In this document: positions 27,168 through 40,630 of the stretch, one piece after another
Position numbering within the stretch: the first letter of the stretch is position 1
Layout of the letters: each line of letters begins with the position of its first letter
NCBI GenBank assembly: GCA_945643635.1
Contig: CALZFC010000020.1
Coordinates: 4,254,501-4,318,500, forward strand
Source: Allodiplogaster sudhausi
Taxonomy: Eukaryota; Nematoda; Chromadorea; Rhabditida; Diplogasteridae
DNA length: 64,000 nt
Reading direction: 5' to 3'
Position numbers and translations under genes: made by a program
Notes under the pieces: model-generated
Told to the model about the DNA's origin: nothing
The model's input: only the letters and a program-made list of their open reading frames with translations
Database searches by the model: none

Positions 27168-28425
27168 TCTTCCCCTCTCCTCTCTTGAAGCACTCACTGT
27201 TGGTCTCTTTTTAATAAGTGGATTTTCAGAAGAAGGCCTGGAAATATTGAATCACATTGTTGTTCACACTGCGCCTACTTTCGTCTTTCACGTATCGAGT
27301 GATAATTCAGTCAAGTACCGGGTAAGAAGTTCATTCTTTTTCCTGCCATTGTTCTCCTCAAAGCGTTATTATGGTTGTTTCCTTGTTCTTCTTATTGTAT
27401 CCGTATCCTTTCCAAATTTTCTTCAGCTACCACGAGAGGTTGAACGGACAACCAAGATGCTGCAGGTCGTATGGGGCAGTAGTGCTTCCTCCAGTAGCTC
27501 TCCTCCAGGGTAAATGACTCGAACTCACCGTCATCACAACCATTTCTCCTCTGTTTTCGAGCTGGAAAATAGATGTTCCATTTGAGAGAGAAGCCCATTA
27601 GCGCGGCTCTCCACCGCGATCTCTCCCTCCTTGGCTACTTCAGCCCACTCATCTCTGATTCATGCCCGACAATCTCTGCCTTCTCTTCCGCTGTTCCTTT
27701 CCGAATTCCTCTCGAGTTAGTTTGCGCTTTCCTAACTAATTGGTTGATTCGCTTTCTTTCACTATAATTCTTGAAATCTAAAAGAGATTGACGAGATATT
27801 CAACCTGTTCATTGCAGCGAGTTGACGTTGTGCTTGCCGGATAAGTTGAGTTCCATTCCGGATCGCTGCGTTCTCTCTTCACTCAACATGCAGCTCCTCG
27901 CACTCTGCGCTTTTGATAAGCAAGACGCGAAAGCAGTGGTGAGTCTTACTTTCTCTCTCCCACCTCATCTCTGCTTCCTTCTGGCTCCTTGTTTCTTCCT
28001 CTCTCTCTCTCTCTCTCTCACTCTCTCTCGCATCTCTTTTCCCCTTTCTGCCTTCTTTTCAAACAATATTCCACCTTGCAGAAACGTCGTCGACTTCTGG
28101 AAAGTGACAAGTTGCCGTATTTCTTTGTCTCGGAGGAGCAGCACCCACCTCTGAGAATCGTCGGATTTGGAATTGTAATCGTCCTTTTATATCTCTTCGT
28201 TCTTTTTAATTTTATTTTATTTACTAAAGAAAAAGTAAACAGTGTAATTTTTCTTGTTTAAATTTTTTTACGGATTGTCTGTTTTTCAGCTGCGAGGAGT
28301 CGACTTGGAAAAGCGACAACTCTGCCTTTTAACGCCTGTCCCGCTGGAGCAGATGAAAGAAGTGACATGCCTGGCTAGAGGAGCGAATTGCATGTTGCCC
28401 AGCTTCATTCTACAAATGCAGGTAT

Positions 28426-28472
<47 letters not shown>

Positions 28473-28720
28473 GAGAGAGAGAAAGAGGAGAGAGAGAGAG
28501 AGAGAGAGAAAGAGAAGAGAGAGAGAGAAAGAGAAGAGAGAGAGAGAGAGAGGATGTACAGACAATTAGGGAGGTGGTTGTGATTCAGAACCACTCTGCA
28601 ATGCCGTACGTCATGCAAACGAGCGTGACGCAGAGAATTTCTGTTCGTCCTTCCCAAATCTACGAAGAGTTCCGTAACATCAGCGGGTTCAAGCGGGCGC
28701 ATCGGAAACCAAATCATTGA
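22975..28720 (+). CDS. NOL9: Polynucleotide 5'-hydroxyl-kinase NOL9
   Basis: A nucleolar RNA 5'-kinase of the Clp1/Grc3 family, acting in pre-rRNA (ITS2) processing. Exons read include 22975-23133 (MEGKSTVVAMARPPP...), about 23290-23392, 23455-23526, 23687-23806, 24027-24171, then after a LINE-bearing intron 26363-26457 with the P-loop (VTGVKNSGKSTFLRFLI). Next, about 26527-26632 has the Walker B-like YWMDTDVGQSEFTPAG. Then 26806-26886, about 26995-27089, 27230-27320, 27566-27715, 27819-27940, 28081-28174, 28290-28421, and a last exon about 28555-28720 ending AHRKPNH. The C-terminus has the NOL9 pattern RGVDLEKRQLCLLTPVP. A large (GA)n tract lies in the last intron (28425-28553). The N-terminal half before the P-loop is shorter than in vertebrates. 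Confidence 0.9.
24300..26340 (+). mobile_element. 5'-truncated non-LTR retrotransposon (LINE) in a NOL9 intron
   Basis: A sense-oriented LINE insertion between two NOL9 exons. It keeps most of ORF2 but lacks the endonuclease region, so it is 5'-truncated near a duplicated (CT)n phrase (24200-24295). It ends in a simple-repeat tail of AAAT and AATC units (26309-26340) rather than a plain poly(A). A tail of short tandem repeats, together with an RT without RNase H, fits CR1/L2/jockey-like clades; the exact clade is not determined. Confidence 0.88.
24312..26197 (+). pseudogene. LINE ORF2 reverse transcriptase, frameshifted
   Basis: A reverse transcriptase domain with the standard blocks: SNYRPISITSLFSRLFERML, YGFRPKRS, a motif A of the form YFDHSRAFD, GIPQGTVLGPLLF, and the catalytic FADD box (about 25431-25445). 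A single-base loss in a run near 25548 shifts the frame from the one open to 25572 into the one open from 25529 to 26197. The downstream thumb-like region (HLANKAITKCHPIIRSLRSK, LRLERIQNYFTRFIFRR) follows directly. Only one break is seen, so the copy is fairly young. It is probably not functional, given the break and the missing 5' part. Confidence 0.88.
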
Positions 28721-29173
28721 CAACTGAGATTACCATTCCCTCTCGCTAGGTAACACATCCTTTGCTCTAGGCTTCAGAGGCAGAACATCCGGGATTTCAA
28801 TCTTAATTCACTGTTATCGTTGAATTGTTTCATGTTCATTCTTGTTGATTTTGACTTAAACTTTCTGCATATTTCGAATTTAAACTGTGAAGTGCTCGTG
28901 TTACAAAAAAATAATGCAGGAATATGACGCAAGCAATGACGTCATGGAGCTTGAGAATGTACCGGCACGACTGGCAACCGAATGGTGAAATGTGACTTGT
29001 TCCGTATGAAGTGCAAGTTGTCGGCATTCAAAATTCAACTGGATCTGAACGGACGAGTAAGATAAAACGCGTTGTTATGGGTGTGTTGTCACTGGCAGTG
29101 CAGATGACACTCTGCATTAGCTTTCATTTTATACTAATCTTTACATCCTCTCTTCTCCTCTCTGCTATCTCAT

Positions 29174-29211
<38 letters not shown>

Positions 29212-29297
29212 CTCTCGCTTTCTAGACCCTCCCCTCTCGCTCTCCCACCCCCTTTTCTCCTTCTCCCCTTCCCTCTCCCTTTCTCCCCTCTCTCCCC

Positions 29298-29349
<52 letters not shown>

Positions 29350-29420
29350 GTCTCTCTCTCGCTCTCCCACCCCCTTTTCTCCTTCTCCCCCTTCCCTCTC
29401 CCTTTCTCCCCTCTCTCCCC

Positions 29421-29503
<83 letters not shown>

Positions 29504-30356
29504 GCTCTCCCATTCTTATCTTTTTAATTATTTTTATTTCTAATTCCATCTTCAGAATATTGTGCATATAAGATTACATTACATAGCATTTCTGCTCTGT
29601 ATGACTGTATGATTGTATGTTTGAACAAAGATTCCTTCCGATCAACCCTCGCAGTATTCGGCACACTTTTATTTTCGCAAGGTCGCGATAAATGAACGAC
29701 TAGCATTCATACTACAAACATGAGTGGAATGGCTGCTATTTATAGATTAATACGGGAACATTTCAAGAACTTGCACCCCTTCCGCCTTTCTAATCTATGA
29801 TCATTGAAGGGCACAACAGACTCTACAACTCCAGACATTTAGTGAAATGAATGTTGCAAACAAGTGATTTCAATATTTTGCTGAACAAGAGTCATTCTGA
29901 TAAATGGAATTATTAAAACTATGTTTGAATGCTGACACTAATATTTTACATCACCGATTTAAAAGGAGATTTCCAACTGCGTGTATGTCTTATTTTTATA
30001 ATTTATCTAGCTCCATTTATCTCTCTCTTTCTCACTCTCTCCTCTCTCTCTCTCTCATTTGCTTTATCTGTCTCTCTTGTTCTGAAGAATGTTAAAAGAA
30101 AAGATGCATTCAAAACGAATGTAAATTTAACAAGATGGTACCTACATTCTAGCTTGTGCCCTTGAGAATGGGAGTGTGTTGTCTGTTGTCATGACTCGTG
30201 ATGAAGTTGCGCAATAGCAGCCGAGCTGGCCTCGGATGAGTTGGAAGTTCCGTCGACGAAACCTCCAACGAGACGGAGAGTGCGTGTCACTTACGAAGGC
30301 TATGAGGGGCCACTCATTCTCCACTCTCATCATTGAAGCTTCCTTCATCCAACGAC
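28721..30356. other. Spacer with (CT)n blocks between NOL9 and the ARF gene
   Basis: Mostly low-complexity and AT-rich sequence. A short plus-strand stretch around 28915-29060 has splice-like edges, but I cannot build a gene from it. Long open frames at 29011-29571 come from CT repeats. Confidence 0.5.
29220..29515. repeat. Tandem duplication of a ~120-bp CT-rich block
   Basis: The phrase CTCTCCCACCCCCTTTTCTC and the following pyrimidine-rich sequence occur at about 29239 and again at about 29362, each followed by a long (CT)n run. This is a direct duplication of about 120 bp within simple repeat, and a third partial (CT)n copy follows to 29515. Confidence 0.8.
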
Positions 30357-31947
<1,591 letters not shown>

Positions 31948-32552
31948 AGATTGCCCTTTCTTTCTCAAGATGTACATACATTCATTCTTAACGTGATTTA
32001 TTTTGCTATACACCATCTCTTTATTATTATCTATTTGTTTATTGTATCCAGCTTATACATTTCCAGTCATAAGGACATCTTTTATTATGGATACGTGCGT
32101 ACATATTTATTTATACACTTATATATGTGTATATGTATTTACATGCTTGCTTGTGTAGATATTGCACAAACTTTTTATTCAATCGTCAGTTCTTCATGTT
32201 CACATGTACATATGCATGTATGTATGAAGATACGTACACAAAATAGTGACGAAGTGGCAGTGTTCTCATCTAGATAAGATGTGGTATGTATAATGACATG
32301 CGTGGCTTCAAAATAAACATAGCTTAATGAAGTATCTACGTGTCCGCCATAGTATCGTATCGAAATCAACTACAGTACTCTGTGCTATTGATGAGTGTGC
32401 AGGAACTTACGTTCTACACTCAATTCAAAGACGACGAAACACGAATCTGGAATAAAGATCTTAAACACAGCTCATGCTATGGAAGATATTGAGTTGGAAG
32501 TTGTGAATGTCAGCTACTACATTGGGAATGCTTCAATCAGCACTTCTTATTA
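31948..32552. other. Convergent 3' region of the ARF and secreted-protein genes
   Basis: AT-rich, with many TATGTATA/ACATA alternating stretches (32080-32240) and AATAAA-like signals (for example near 32310 and 32450). No coding sequence is supported. Confidence 0.5.
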
Positions 32553-33655
32553 TTAGAAGAATGCATGAGCTCCAGGCGTATTTGACATTGCAGCACCACC
32601 TGAAGGAGCTCCTTGAGAGGAAGTTGAGTTCATCTTGGATGGCGCCAGACTTCCTCCGGGCAGAGAAGACTTGCCTCCCGCGTCCGTCATATTCCCTCCC
32701 ATCGACAGATCCGTCATGTTGCCCTGCGATAAGACAGGAGGTGGCACTGTGGGGTCAACCGATAGGCGCGGTGACGTCATGTTTCCACCAGCCGCCCCGG
32801 ACATCATGTTTCCATCAGCCTTCCCTGAGGTCTTATTTCCGCCAGCCGAGCCGGACGTCATGTTTCCACCAGCCGACCCGGACGTCATGTTTCCACCAGC
32901 CGAGCCGGGCGGCACTGGGGGGCCGCCTCCAGCTCTCGGCGCTCCTTGTCCGGCCGGAGAATCTCGAGCGGCGCCTGAGAGGAAAGGCGTATCAGGGAGA
33001 GATAGAGGAAATTAATGGCTCCATCGGTTCGAGTACATGGGCAAGAATTATGTGTGGTCTGATTGAAAGAAAGAGGGTAGCGTTCAAACAAACAGCCAGA
33101 GTGAGAGAGAGAGAGAGAGTAAATGGAAACCAGGTGGCGCGGCCGGAAGCGGTGATGCGTCGTAGACCACGTTGGGGCTGGCGCCCTCGGGCGGAGGGGC
33201 GGAGCCGCTGAAGGGCATCCACGACGACGCGGGCAGTGGAGAGCCGTCCGAGGAATTCGCGCGGCAGCAACCATTCATGCACATCGAGGACGGGTCTGTG
33301 CGGCGGCAGTACACATGGGACTGGCACTCACGCTCGCAGTCGGGCTGCGGAGAGGCGCAGGCTGCAGAGAGAGGGAGGAGAGAGAGACGGAGGGGAAGCA
33401 GAGAGAAGGAGAGAGAGATAGTCTTGAGAATCAGAGAAAGGATTAGAGGGAGAGAGAAAGCGAGACATAGTGTGGGAGAGAGGGAGACTTAGATAGAGAA
33501 ATAGAGAAATGCGGACGTGTAGGCTGAAGCTTCGGATCGGTGACGGTGCCGCAGGTGTAGTACCAGTTAGGCTGCCAGATCCAAGTCCAGTAGTAAGGCG
33601 AGACGGAAGGAAGGAATGCAAGAAGAAGGAGAAGACGGGGGTTCACAGACTGCAT
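32553..33655 (-). CDS. Secreted Cys-rich protein with repeated NMT sequons
   Basis: I do not recognise the family. Three phase-consistent exons: 33655 to about 33508, about 33360-33132, and 32971-32553. The N-terminus is a clear signal peptide (MQSVNPRLLLLLAFLPSVS), followed by a Trp/Tyr-rich segment (YYWTWIWQPNWYYTCG). Exon 2 has a compact Cys module (CASPQPDCERECQSHVYCRR, then SMCMNGCCR), about eight cysteines in 40 residues, with a CC pair that suggests a disulphide knot. Exon 3 is Gly/Ser/Pro-rich with repeats of the type GSAGGNMTS; most copies carry an N-glycosylation sequon (NMT). It ends NTPGAHAFF with no membrane anchor. An extracellular matrix, mucin-like or cuticular role is possible but unproven. 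Sense-strand (CT)n tracts lie in both introns. Confidence 0.72.
32795..32915 (-). repeat. Coding 27-bp tandem repeat (GSAGGNMTS)
   Basis: About five units of 27-30 bp (plus strand TCATGTTTCCACCAGCCGAC and neighbours), each encoding a nine-residue Gly/Ser/Asn-rich unit. Two units have lost the sequon (GGNKTSG keeps it; DGNMMSG does not). More dispersed NMT motifs continue to about 32680. Confidence 0.75.
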
Positions 33656-34479
33656 CTCTTTGCTTTCCCGGGTTTGCCACTTCCTGCCATCCAGACTATT
33701 TATACCCATTCGCTCTACCTCCCTTTGCCCTTTTTCTTACTTATTTCCTCTCACCTTCGCTCTATTTAGACAAACTTGCAAGATATAACACGAGAGGCGC
33801 CTTCTTCATGTCATACACGAACTAGTGCGTTCATCATTTGCAAGGGCATTCAAGAAACGGCAGCACGCGAGCGAAAATAAAAGTGGCACAACAATTTCTG
33901 GCCAACTCCCTGTGCCCTTTCTCGACGGATCCGACTTTCACTTCAAGCACGCTTATTTCTCAACGCTTTTTTGAGATCGCAAACACTATATGATTCTTTT
34001 TGTTAGGCAAACGTCATACCAAAAGCATTGTGATAGGCGAGATAAATTCGTACCCACATGTATATTATTCATTCCTTTCGTGTACTCCTGTTGAAAGTTG
34101 TCACTTTTGCGTGACTTTGCAGCCAACCAAACAACGCCCTTCTGAGAATGAGTCAATTATTTACTTCTTTTTTTTGTATTGTATATTCTAGACTGTAAGA
34201 GATGATTCTCATCAATGTGCCGCGATAACTGCATTTTATTCCAATTAATTATTCTCAGTTATGAAGAATAGTCTTTTCAACCAATAAACGGGGCAATATA
34301 ACAAGCATTGCGAATGATACATGAATTGGTTCAAAAGCATCGGGAGGTAAGGAGGATTCAAGTCCCAGGAAAGAGAGCAAATTCGTGAAAAGGTAGAATA
34401 TTCAGAATTTGGAAATACTCTAACAGATGACCTTGTTAATGCGATTTAGATTGTTATTTTTAGTAGTAAGTGGTTAGAC
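33656..34479. other. AT-rich spacer, nothing recognised
   Basis: About 820 bp between the secreted-protein start and the WAPL stop. It is AT-rich and has no coding or RNA gene signal that I can see. Confidence 0.5.
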
Positions 34480-34741
34480 CTACGAGTCACTGTGCTCAAG
34501 GACGTCAATAATCCGTTCCATAGATCGGAATTGGCCGGGGCTTGCACCGGCTATTCGTAGAAAGTCAATGTAGCGCTGCAGCTGCTCAGCCATCGCTTTC
34601 ATCTTCCCGTCAGGCAGCACTTCCTTCACTCCACGCGCGCATGCCTTAAGAACAACAGAACATTCCTACTCTCTCGTCTCTTCTCTATTACAGCTAACCA
34701 CTCTCCTTAACTTCACACGCTCCATCTCTCCTTCTCCCATT

Positions 34742-34777
<36 letters not shown>

Positions 34778-37700
34778 CTTCTTCCATCTCCCTTGCACAC
34801 CTCATTCTGCTGCAGAATGCATCCAACAAGGAGTGCGAGATGAGAAGCGACGACGCTGTCCTCCATGTGAGTGGAAGCCTTGTTGATGATTCCTCTGAGT
34901 TGGTCGAGCACCTCGCCCTCTTTCATCTCCCCCAGCTTCCCTCTTTCCAGACGACCGTCCGCTCTCTGCAATATCCATTGTCTTTATCTTGTACTTCATC
35001 CGGGTTCGATTGATTGGTTGTCTTACAAAAAGACTGACCACATCATCGTCGTCATCTTCATCTCCGCTATTCGCCTCCTCATCTACTGGCTCTTCAATGC
35101 ATAGTTCCTGGTCGAGTCCGTCGTCCGACTCTCGCGCCGCCTTCTCGTGCTCCACGAACATCTTCAAGCATTCCATTCTTATAATGTTGCTAATAGTAAG
35201 ACAACTTAGTTATCTTTGAGAAGACATGAAAGCGAAAGAAAGAAGGCAGAGAATGAAGAAGAGTGCTTAGAAAGAAGGTGAATGTTCCATTTCTAACATT
35301 GGCAAGCGCGACGAGAGCGGACTGCTCCGACTCGCAGCTAGAAGCACGCGAGTACACGCGGACTGTCGTGTCGATCAGCTTACGACGATTCGCATTGCAT
35401 CTCTCCACCAGATTCACCAACAGGCTGCTCATCTATTAAACAAGTTATTTATGCATATTTTAACTATTATTATTATTAATGTAAAAGCTAACCAAGAGAG
35501 TGACATCGAATCTCTTCTCGTTATCCGCAAACTTGGGAGCGAGAAAGGTGAAGGATGAAAGGGCGAGAGGGAGGAAGTCCGCAGTCTGGCCCAGCTTCGT
35601 GCAACACAACTCTGACAAAAGCTAGTTTGAATAAAGATATCTTCTTTGGGACAAGAAATAAAAGAAAAGAGAAAAGAAAAAGATATAAAGACAGATTAGA
35701 CACCATTTTCATAAGAAAGATTCGTAAGGACTCGCGCGGTTAGCGACAAGGAATACATGAGTTGGCGGGCCAGAGAGAGAGGGCACGTCGGAGAGGAGAC
35801 GCGACAGTACACGGCGGAGAGGTGCCTGAATGCATTACTGATCTATCTATCTCTCTCTCTCTCTCTCTCTCTTCCACTCACAATCACCTCTTCCTCGTCT
35901 TCCATCATTTCTTATTCCCATTCTCGCCCTACTAACTTGCAACAGGCCGAGATTAGCAGCGAGCCACGATGACTTATGAGGAATGCTTGATTCTTCTTGT
36001 GGTATATCGTGCTCTAAAGAAATAAAGTTACCATTTTCATTACAGGCGAATGTATTTAGATAAAATAGAAATAACCAATAAATCCTAACCAATTCTAATA
36101 CTCGGAAGCATCTCTCAAGGGGAACGAGAAGACGCTCGGATTCTTCGTCGGTTGTTTCCTTCTTGGCCATCACATTCAGCAACACCTCCACTGCAACGCA
36201 TTTCTAATCTCTCTACTGAACAATTGTACCTTAGAGAATATAAAGAAAGCGTCTTTGTCTGAACCTTTAGAAACGACCCACTGAAGAATGCCAACGTTGA
36301 GAAGTTCGGTCTTGAGCTCTGCTTCCTTCGAATGAGTAAGAATGAAGACCAGTGCTTCCAGAACGAGGGACGATGCCTGCAAATATCATACTGCTTAATT
36401 GTAAATTGGATAAAAAATAAACCGCTTACAGAAAGTTCGTCCTTGGTAATATGGAATATAATTTTCTTGCCAGATGCTTCCGTCTTGTCGAGATATGCGG
36501 AGAAGACTTCCCAGACCTGTTTTCAACAATATCCTGATAATCATTCCATTCATAACCAAGTGCCTCTCATTCCCGTTAGTCTCAGCCATATTAATCGATA
36601 TGATCCCAAATATCTCTTGCTCCCCATGAACAGATTAAATTTATTTACCAATCATCCCAGTTTCTTTTGCTGTTCAATTACCGTATCCAAATGCTTCTCC
36701 ATGTCTTCGTCCTTAGTCTCGGGACGCTCGAGTCTGAGAAGATGGGAGAAGAGACGGATGGTGGAAGAGTCAAGGGACACGGAAACAGAATCACGGCAGA
36801 GCAAGTAGAAGACAGCAGAGGCAGAGAGGGCTAACTTCTAGAAGAAAACGAGGTTGTGATTGGAAATGAAGATGGAAGACGAAGGAGTGAAGAGGATCAT
36901 GACAAACCGGATCACAGGAAGCATCTCCAAGAGTTTTGAAGATCGCGCCCATTAAGTTCTCGCTTCGAATGAAGTGACGGAATCGGGCAGACGTGCACTT
37001 GCGAGCAAGGGAAGTGCAACTGAAGGGGATAGTAGTTGTATAAATAGGAATGGAGAAGAAAGTACTACTTATTCCTTATTCAATAGGCGGTCATTTTCTT
37101 GGCTATCAGAAGGGGAAGAAAGCCAGATAACCAGCACACCTGAGAGTCTTGAGATTAGGCGTGCCGCTGGTGGAGAGAGCAGAGAGAATGTACTCCAGGT
37201 CATCTTTCAGGTCGTCGTGCTCGCCCGACTCCAGACACTCGTGGGGCTCTTTTATATTGCTCACTCGCGACTTCGCCGGGGGCACCAATGGACGGGAAGG
37301 CAACTGCAAATGACGCCTTCCTGCTTCCCTTCACATCGGTTACTAATTTAAAATCATAAACAGCAGAGCTCGAAACAAAATATGGTTCCGCTCAACGAGA
37401 CTAACATCACGGCGTTGGAAAATGTTAATACCTTGGAAGCAGATGTGGAAGCTGGCAGAGCAGCTGAAGAGGATAAAGAGGAAGAGGAAGGCTTCTCATC
37501 CTCTTCCTCCGTCGTCCATTTGTGATGGTAGATGGGCTTGCGCTTCGGAAGGGCGCTCTTTTTCTGCTCTGAAGAGGTATTCATTCAAGAAATAGTAATT
37601 TAACGTCCACGCAACCAAATTGAGCCAAAGCATTTTGTTTTCCAGTCGGGCGTATTTTAAAAGGATGTAAAGGAAAAGAAAAAGAGGATAGGAATGACCA

Positions 37701-38545
37701 TCTGCCGGATCAGGCTTGCACTTCTTCGGAAGGGGCGACGCCTGCTCATCTTCGATGTCGAAGTCATAAGCGGAAGAGAGGGCGGCAGCCTTGACCGGAC
37801 TGCCGAGGAGAGTGGTGCGGTCGAGGCAGCTCGTGAGTGAGCCCTGGCTCTCTCTCTGCGAGCTGTCGCTGTCCTTCCCCGTCACTGGCTCCTCGTCACT
37901 CTCGTCTTCCGCCTGGACGAATCCACAAATATTCATCAAAGGTCGGGCGTCAGTTTGTGATTACAATAAACGCATACTTGAACACCATAAACCGCTAGCT
38001 TGAGCTAATAACATCTAAATGAGAACCACTTCAAATATTGTGAATAGAGAACGAACATGCTCGTCGTTGCATTGCTCCGCGGAAGATGTGCTTTCGGGAA
38101 GGCTGACAGGCGGAGAGAAGACTTGCGTGCCTGGAGAGCGACGTTTCAAAGATGAAGAGGCTTCGGGCACGGACGGCAGCGCAGCCGAGTCCTTCACTTC
38201 ATCGGAAGAGGCCGATGTAGCCTCGGCTCGAGGCCCGCGTGGGACAACTCTGAACGGGATGGTCAGATATCGCCTATTCTTATCTTTCCAGATTCAGTTG
38301 ATCCAAGTTTAGCATAAAACAACCCCAATCACATGCATACAACACCGTTCTTCCTGCACGCCGTTCCGGCTAAAGCCGACATATAATTTGAACGGAACCA
38401 ACCTAAGCAGAGAACAGAATCAAACGAACGGCTTCGAGGAGAAAGCCGCGTCGAAAAGTGAGGACGCCGCGGCGCCATTAGCAAAGTGACCGAAGGCGCG
38501 GACATTCTTTCCGCCGCCGCCCGAGCCAGAGCTGGGCGCTGCCAT
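34480..38545 (-). CDS. WAPL: Wings apart-like cohesin release factor WAPL
   Basis: WAPL binds PDS5/cohesin and opens the cohesin ring to release it from chromatin. The start is ATG 38545 (MAAPSSGSGGGGKNVRAFGH), followed by a short exon (FANGAAASSLFDAAFSSKPF) that resembles the FDEVFSNK block of vertebrate WAPL. A long acidic/Ser-rich region follows (about 38250-37370; VFSPPVSLPESTSS, EDESDEEPVTGKDSDSSQRE). The WAPL helical-repeat domain then starts at about 37310 (LKDDLEYILSALSTSGTP, FRHFIRSENLMGAIFKTL, SVSLDSSTIRLFSHLLRLER). Later exons carry LERCFRVLE, MSSLLVNLVERCNANRRKLI (about 35430), LECLKMFVEHEKAAR, and the C-terminal STHMEDSVVASHLALLVGC (about 34850) and FRSMERIIDVLEHSDS. The order of blocks is that of human WAPL, with a much shorter N-terminal region. 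(GA)n lies on the sense strand here (34740-34780, 35850-35872), unlike most genes in the window. Confidence 0.9.
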
Positions 38546-39386
38546 TCTACTTGCGAACTGAAACCTCTGCCGATTTCCTTAGCCTTGCAAAGAATTCAGA
38601 TGCGCCCAACTCGGAATCAACCGGCCGAAAAGTACACTAGGCACGTACAGGTATACAGTAGTTCACCAATTCATGAATAATATGTGTGTTATGCATATAT
38701 TTTACTCGTTAATAGCATTACTAAATGCTATCTTGTGAATTTTTAGAGATATAAACCAATCACAGTCACATTTGGACAATACTATCTATTTTTCTAGTTG
38801 TTGCGATTGTGCTCTCTAGTGGCACGTAAAATGCGTAGTGTAGTACACAAGAGAACGCACATGCTCTTCTAATGCCGTGTCCGGGACGGGAAGTTCTTCA
38901 TATTTTTTTTTCATTGAAAGGCTGTGTGGGTATTATATCGTTCGTTAATTTCCTAATTTACTACAAATTTAACGTTTTCGCCTCTACTATTGTTTACATT
39001 ACGCAGCTAACGTTGCACCGACAGTCTGTTGCCGCGTTGGTTATATTTCGTCATCAAATTCCACTACCTTTTGACATCTTTTTTTTAAGTAAATATTATG
39101 CGACATTCTCGTTTGTTTAGTCATATTCTCAATATTTATGCAAATTCCGTTAAAAAATTAGGGAAAACCTCGCATTTGAATATGTTGGCTTGTTGCCAAA
39201 GGGGCGTGGCCTTATTTCCCGCGCTTCCGAGGACGCTCTGTTCAAATCGTTCTTGTGCGGTCAGGCTAATGAGCTTGGATTGAGCTTGTATGGCGTTGTA
39301 TTCTGTTGCAGAGACCAAATCAATCGTTATCTTGTGTTGTCATCTTGCAGGAGTGGCCTGAACCGCTACAATCAAGACGGCGATCA
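38546..39386. promoter_or_regulatory. Divergent promoter region of WAPL and H2A.Z
   Basis: An 841-bp spacer between two divergent start codons must hold both promoters and the H2A.Z 5' UTR. It is AT-rich in the middle (38680-39160). No TATA box or core-histone 3' stem-loop was identified; H2A.Z genes are replication-independent and usually lack the stem-loop. Confidence 0.5.
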
Positions 39387-40235
39387 ATGGCTGGTGGTAA
39401 AGGAAAGGCAGGCAAGGACTCCGGCAAGGCCAAGTCAAAGGTTTTTTTTTTTCGTTTATACTCACCTTGTTGCTCTCATGTGGCTGCTAAGGAAGACACA
39501 ATTTCCAATGGACAGGGTGGATTCTGCACCACTTTTTAGAATTGATTTTATTAGGGTAATTGTATTTGACGATGCCAGGTGATCTCTCGCTCGGCCCGCG
39601 CCGGTCTCCAGTTCCCGGTCGGTCGAATCCACCGTTTCCTGAAGCAAAGAACAACGTCGCATGGCCGAGTCGGTGCGACTGCCGCCGTTTACTCTGCGGC
39701 CATTCTCGAGTATCTCACTGCCGAGGTTTGCTTTCCTTTCTTTTGGAATTCACCTCCAGTGGTTTGGCTGTTTAAAGCATATCCAATCTTGCTTACTTTC
39801 ATTTATTTATTAGCATTGCGAATTGATGATGTACAACCGACGGAAGCTTGTTGCTGTTGAAGGTGCTCGAGTTGGCAGGCAACGCATCGAAGGATCTGAA
39901 GGTAAAGCGAATCACCCCTCGCCATCTCCATCTCGCTATCCGTGGAGACGAGGAACTCGACACTCTCATCAAGGCAACCATTGCTGGAGGAGGTTCGTGC
40001 TTTTTCTCTCTTTCGTTTCCCGAGAGCAGATGGATTTAGTTATAATCTTCGTAGAGAAGTTTATTCCTAAAACTGCCCTATTTGAAAGTGTAGTATAATA
40101 TCTGTGCAATATTTTTCTGCTGGAATACGTCATTGATTTGCAGGTGTGATCCCACACATCCATCGCTACCTGATGAACAAGAAGGGACAACCGGGAGGAC
40201 CTGTTCCCGCTGGACAAAAGGCCCCCACGCAATAA
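39387..40235 (+). CDS. H2AZ: Histone variant H2A.Z
   Basis: A replication-independent H2A variant, deposited by SWR1/SRCAP at promoters. Four exons: 39387-39440 ([18 protein letters not shown]), 39579-39725 ([40 protein letters not shown]), 39863-39992 ([40 protein letters not shown]) and 40144-40235 ([20 protein letters not shown], ending QKAPTQ). The extended acidic patch and the H2A.Z-type docking domain are intact. The N-terminal tail has acetylatable Lys-Gly repeats. Only the C-terminal tail differs notably from vertebrate H2A.Z. The transcript is spliced, as expected for a variant histone. Confidence 0.98.
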
Positions 40236-40630
40236 TCCATTAATATCGGCTGCTACTATGCAAGAATCGCGATGCCTTTCATGAATTCTCATCTCTCTTT
40301 TCCCGTTACAACTTCAACATTTTAGCATCCGCATAAGGTCGGCGTTTGTTGTATTTATTGCTCTTTTCTTCATCAACCCCTCATGTTTATAGAACAATTC
40401 CTACATTCAAATTTGTGTTCATCATAGCCATTGTATTCTGTCAATTTGCTGTTACGTTTTAATACATTAATTGCTGCGGTTTAATCCGTTAGACGACTCT
40501 CCGAATAAAGATCTCGACTCTGAGAGCTTGAGAAAATTACAAGGCCAGCCAAGGGGGATGAGGCAGAGTCAGTGAACTGTGATGAAGGGGCGGGTGGGTT
40601 GTGTATTCAGTCTAGCAGAAAGCAGAGAGA
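40236..40630. other. H2A.Z 3' UTR and spacer
   Basis: 395 bp containing AATAAA-like signals (near 40504) and no further coding sequence. Confidence 0.5.

Noticed and set aside
29011..29571. 186-codon plus-strand open frame
   Set aside because: Almost entirely (SL)n from CT repeats.
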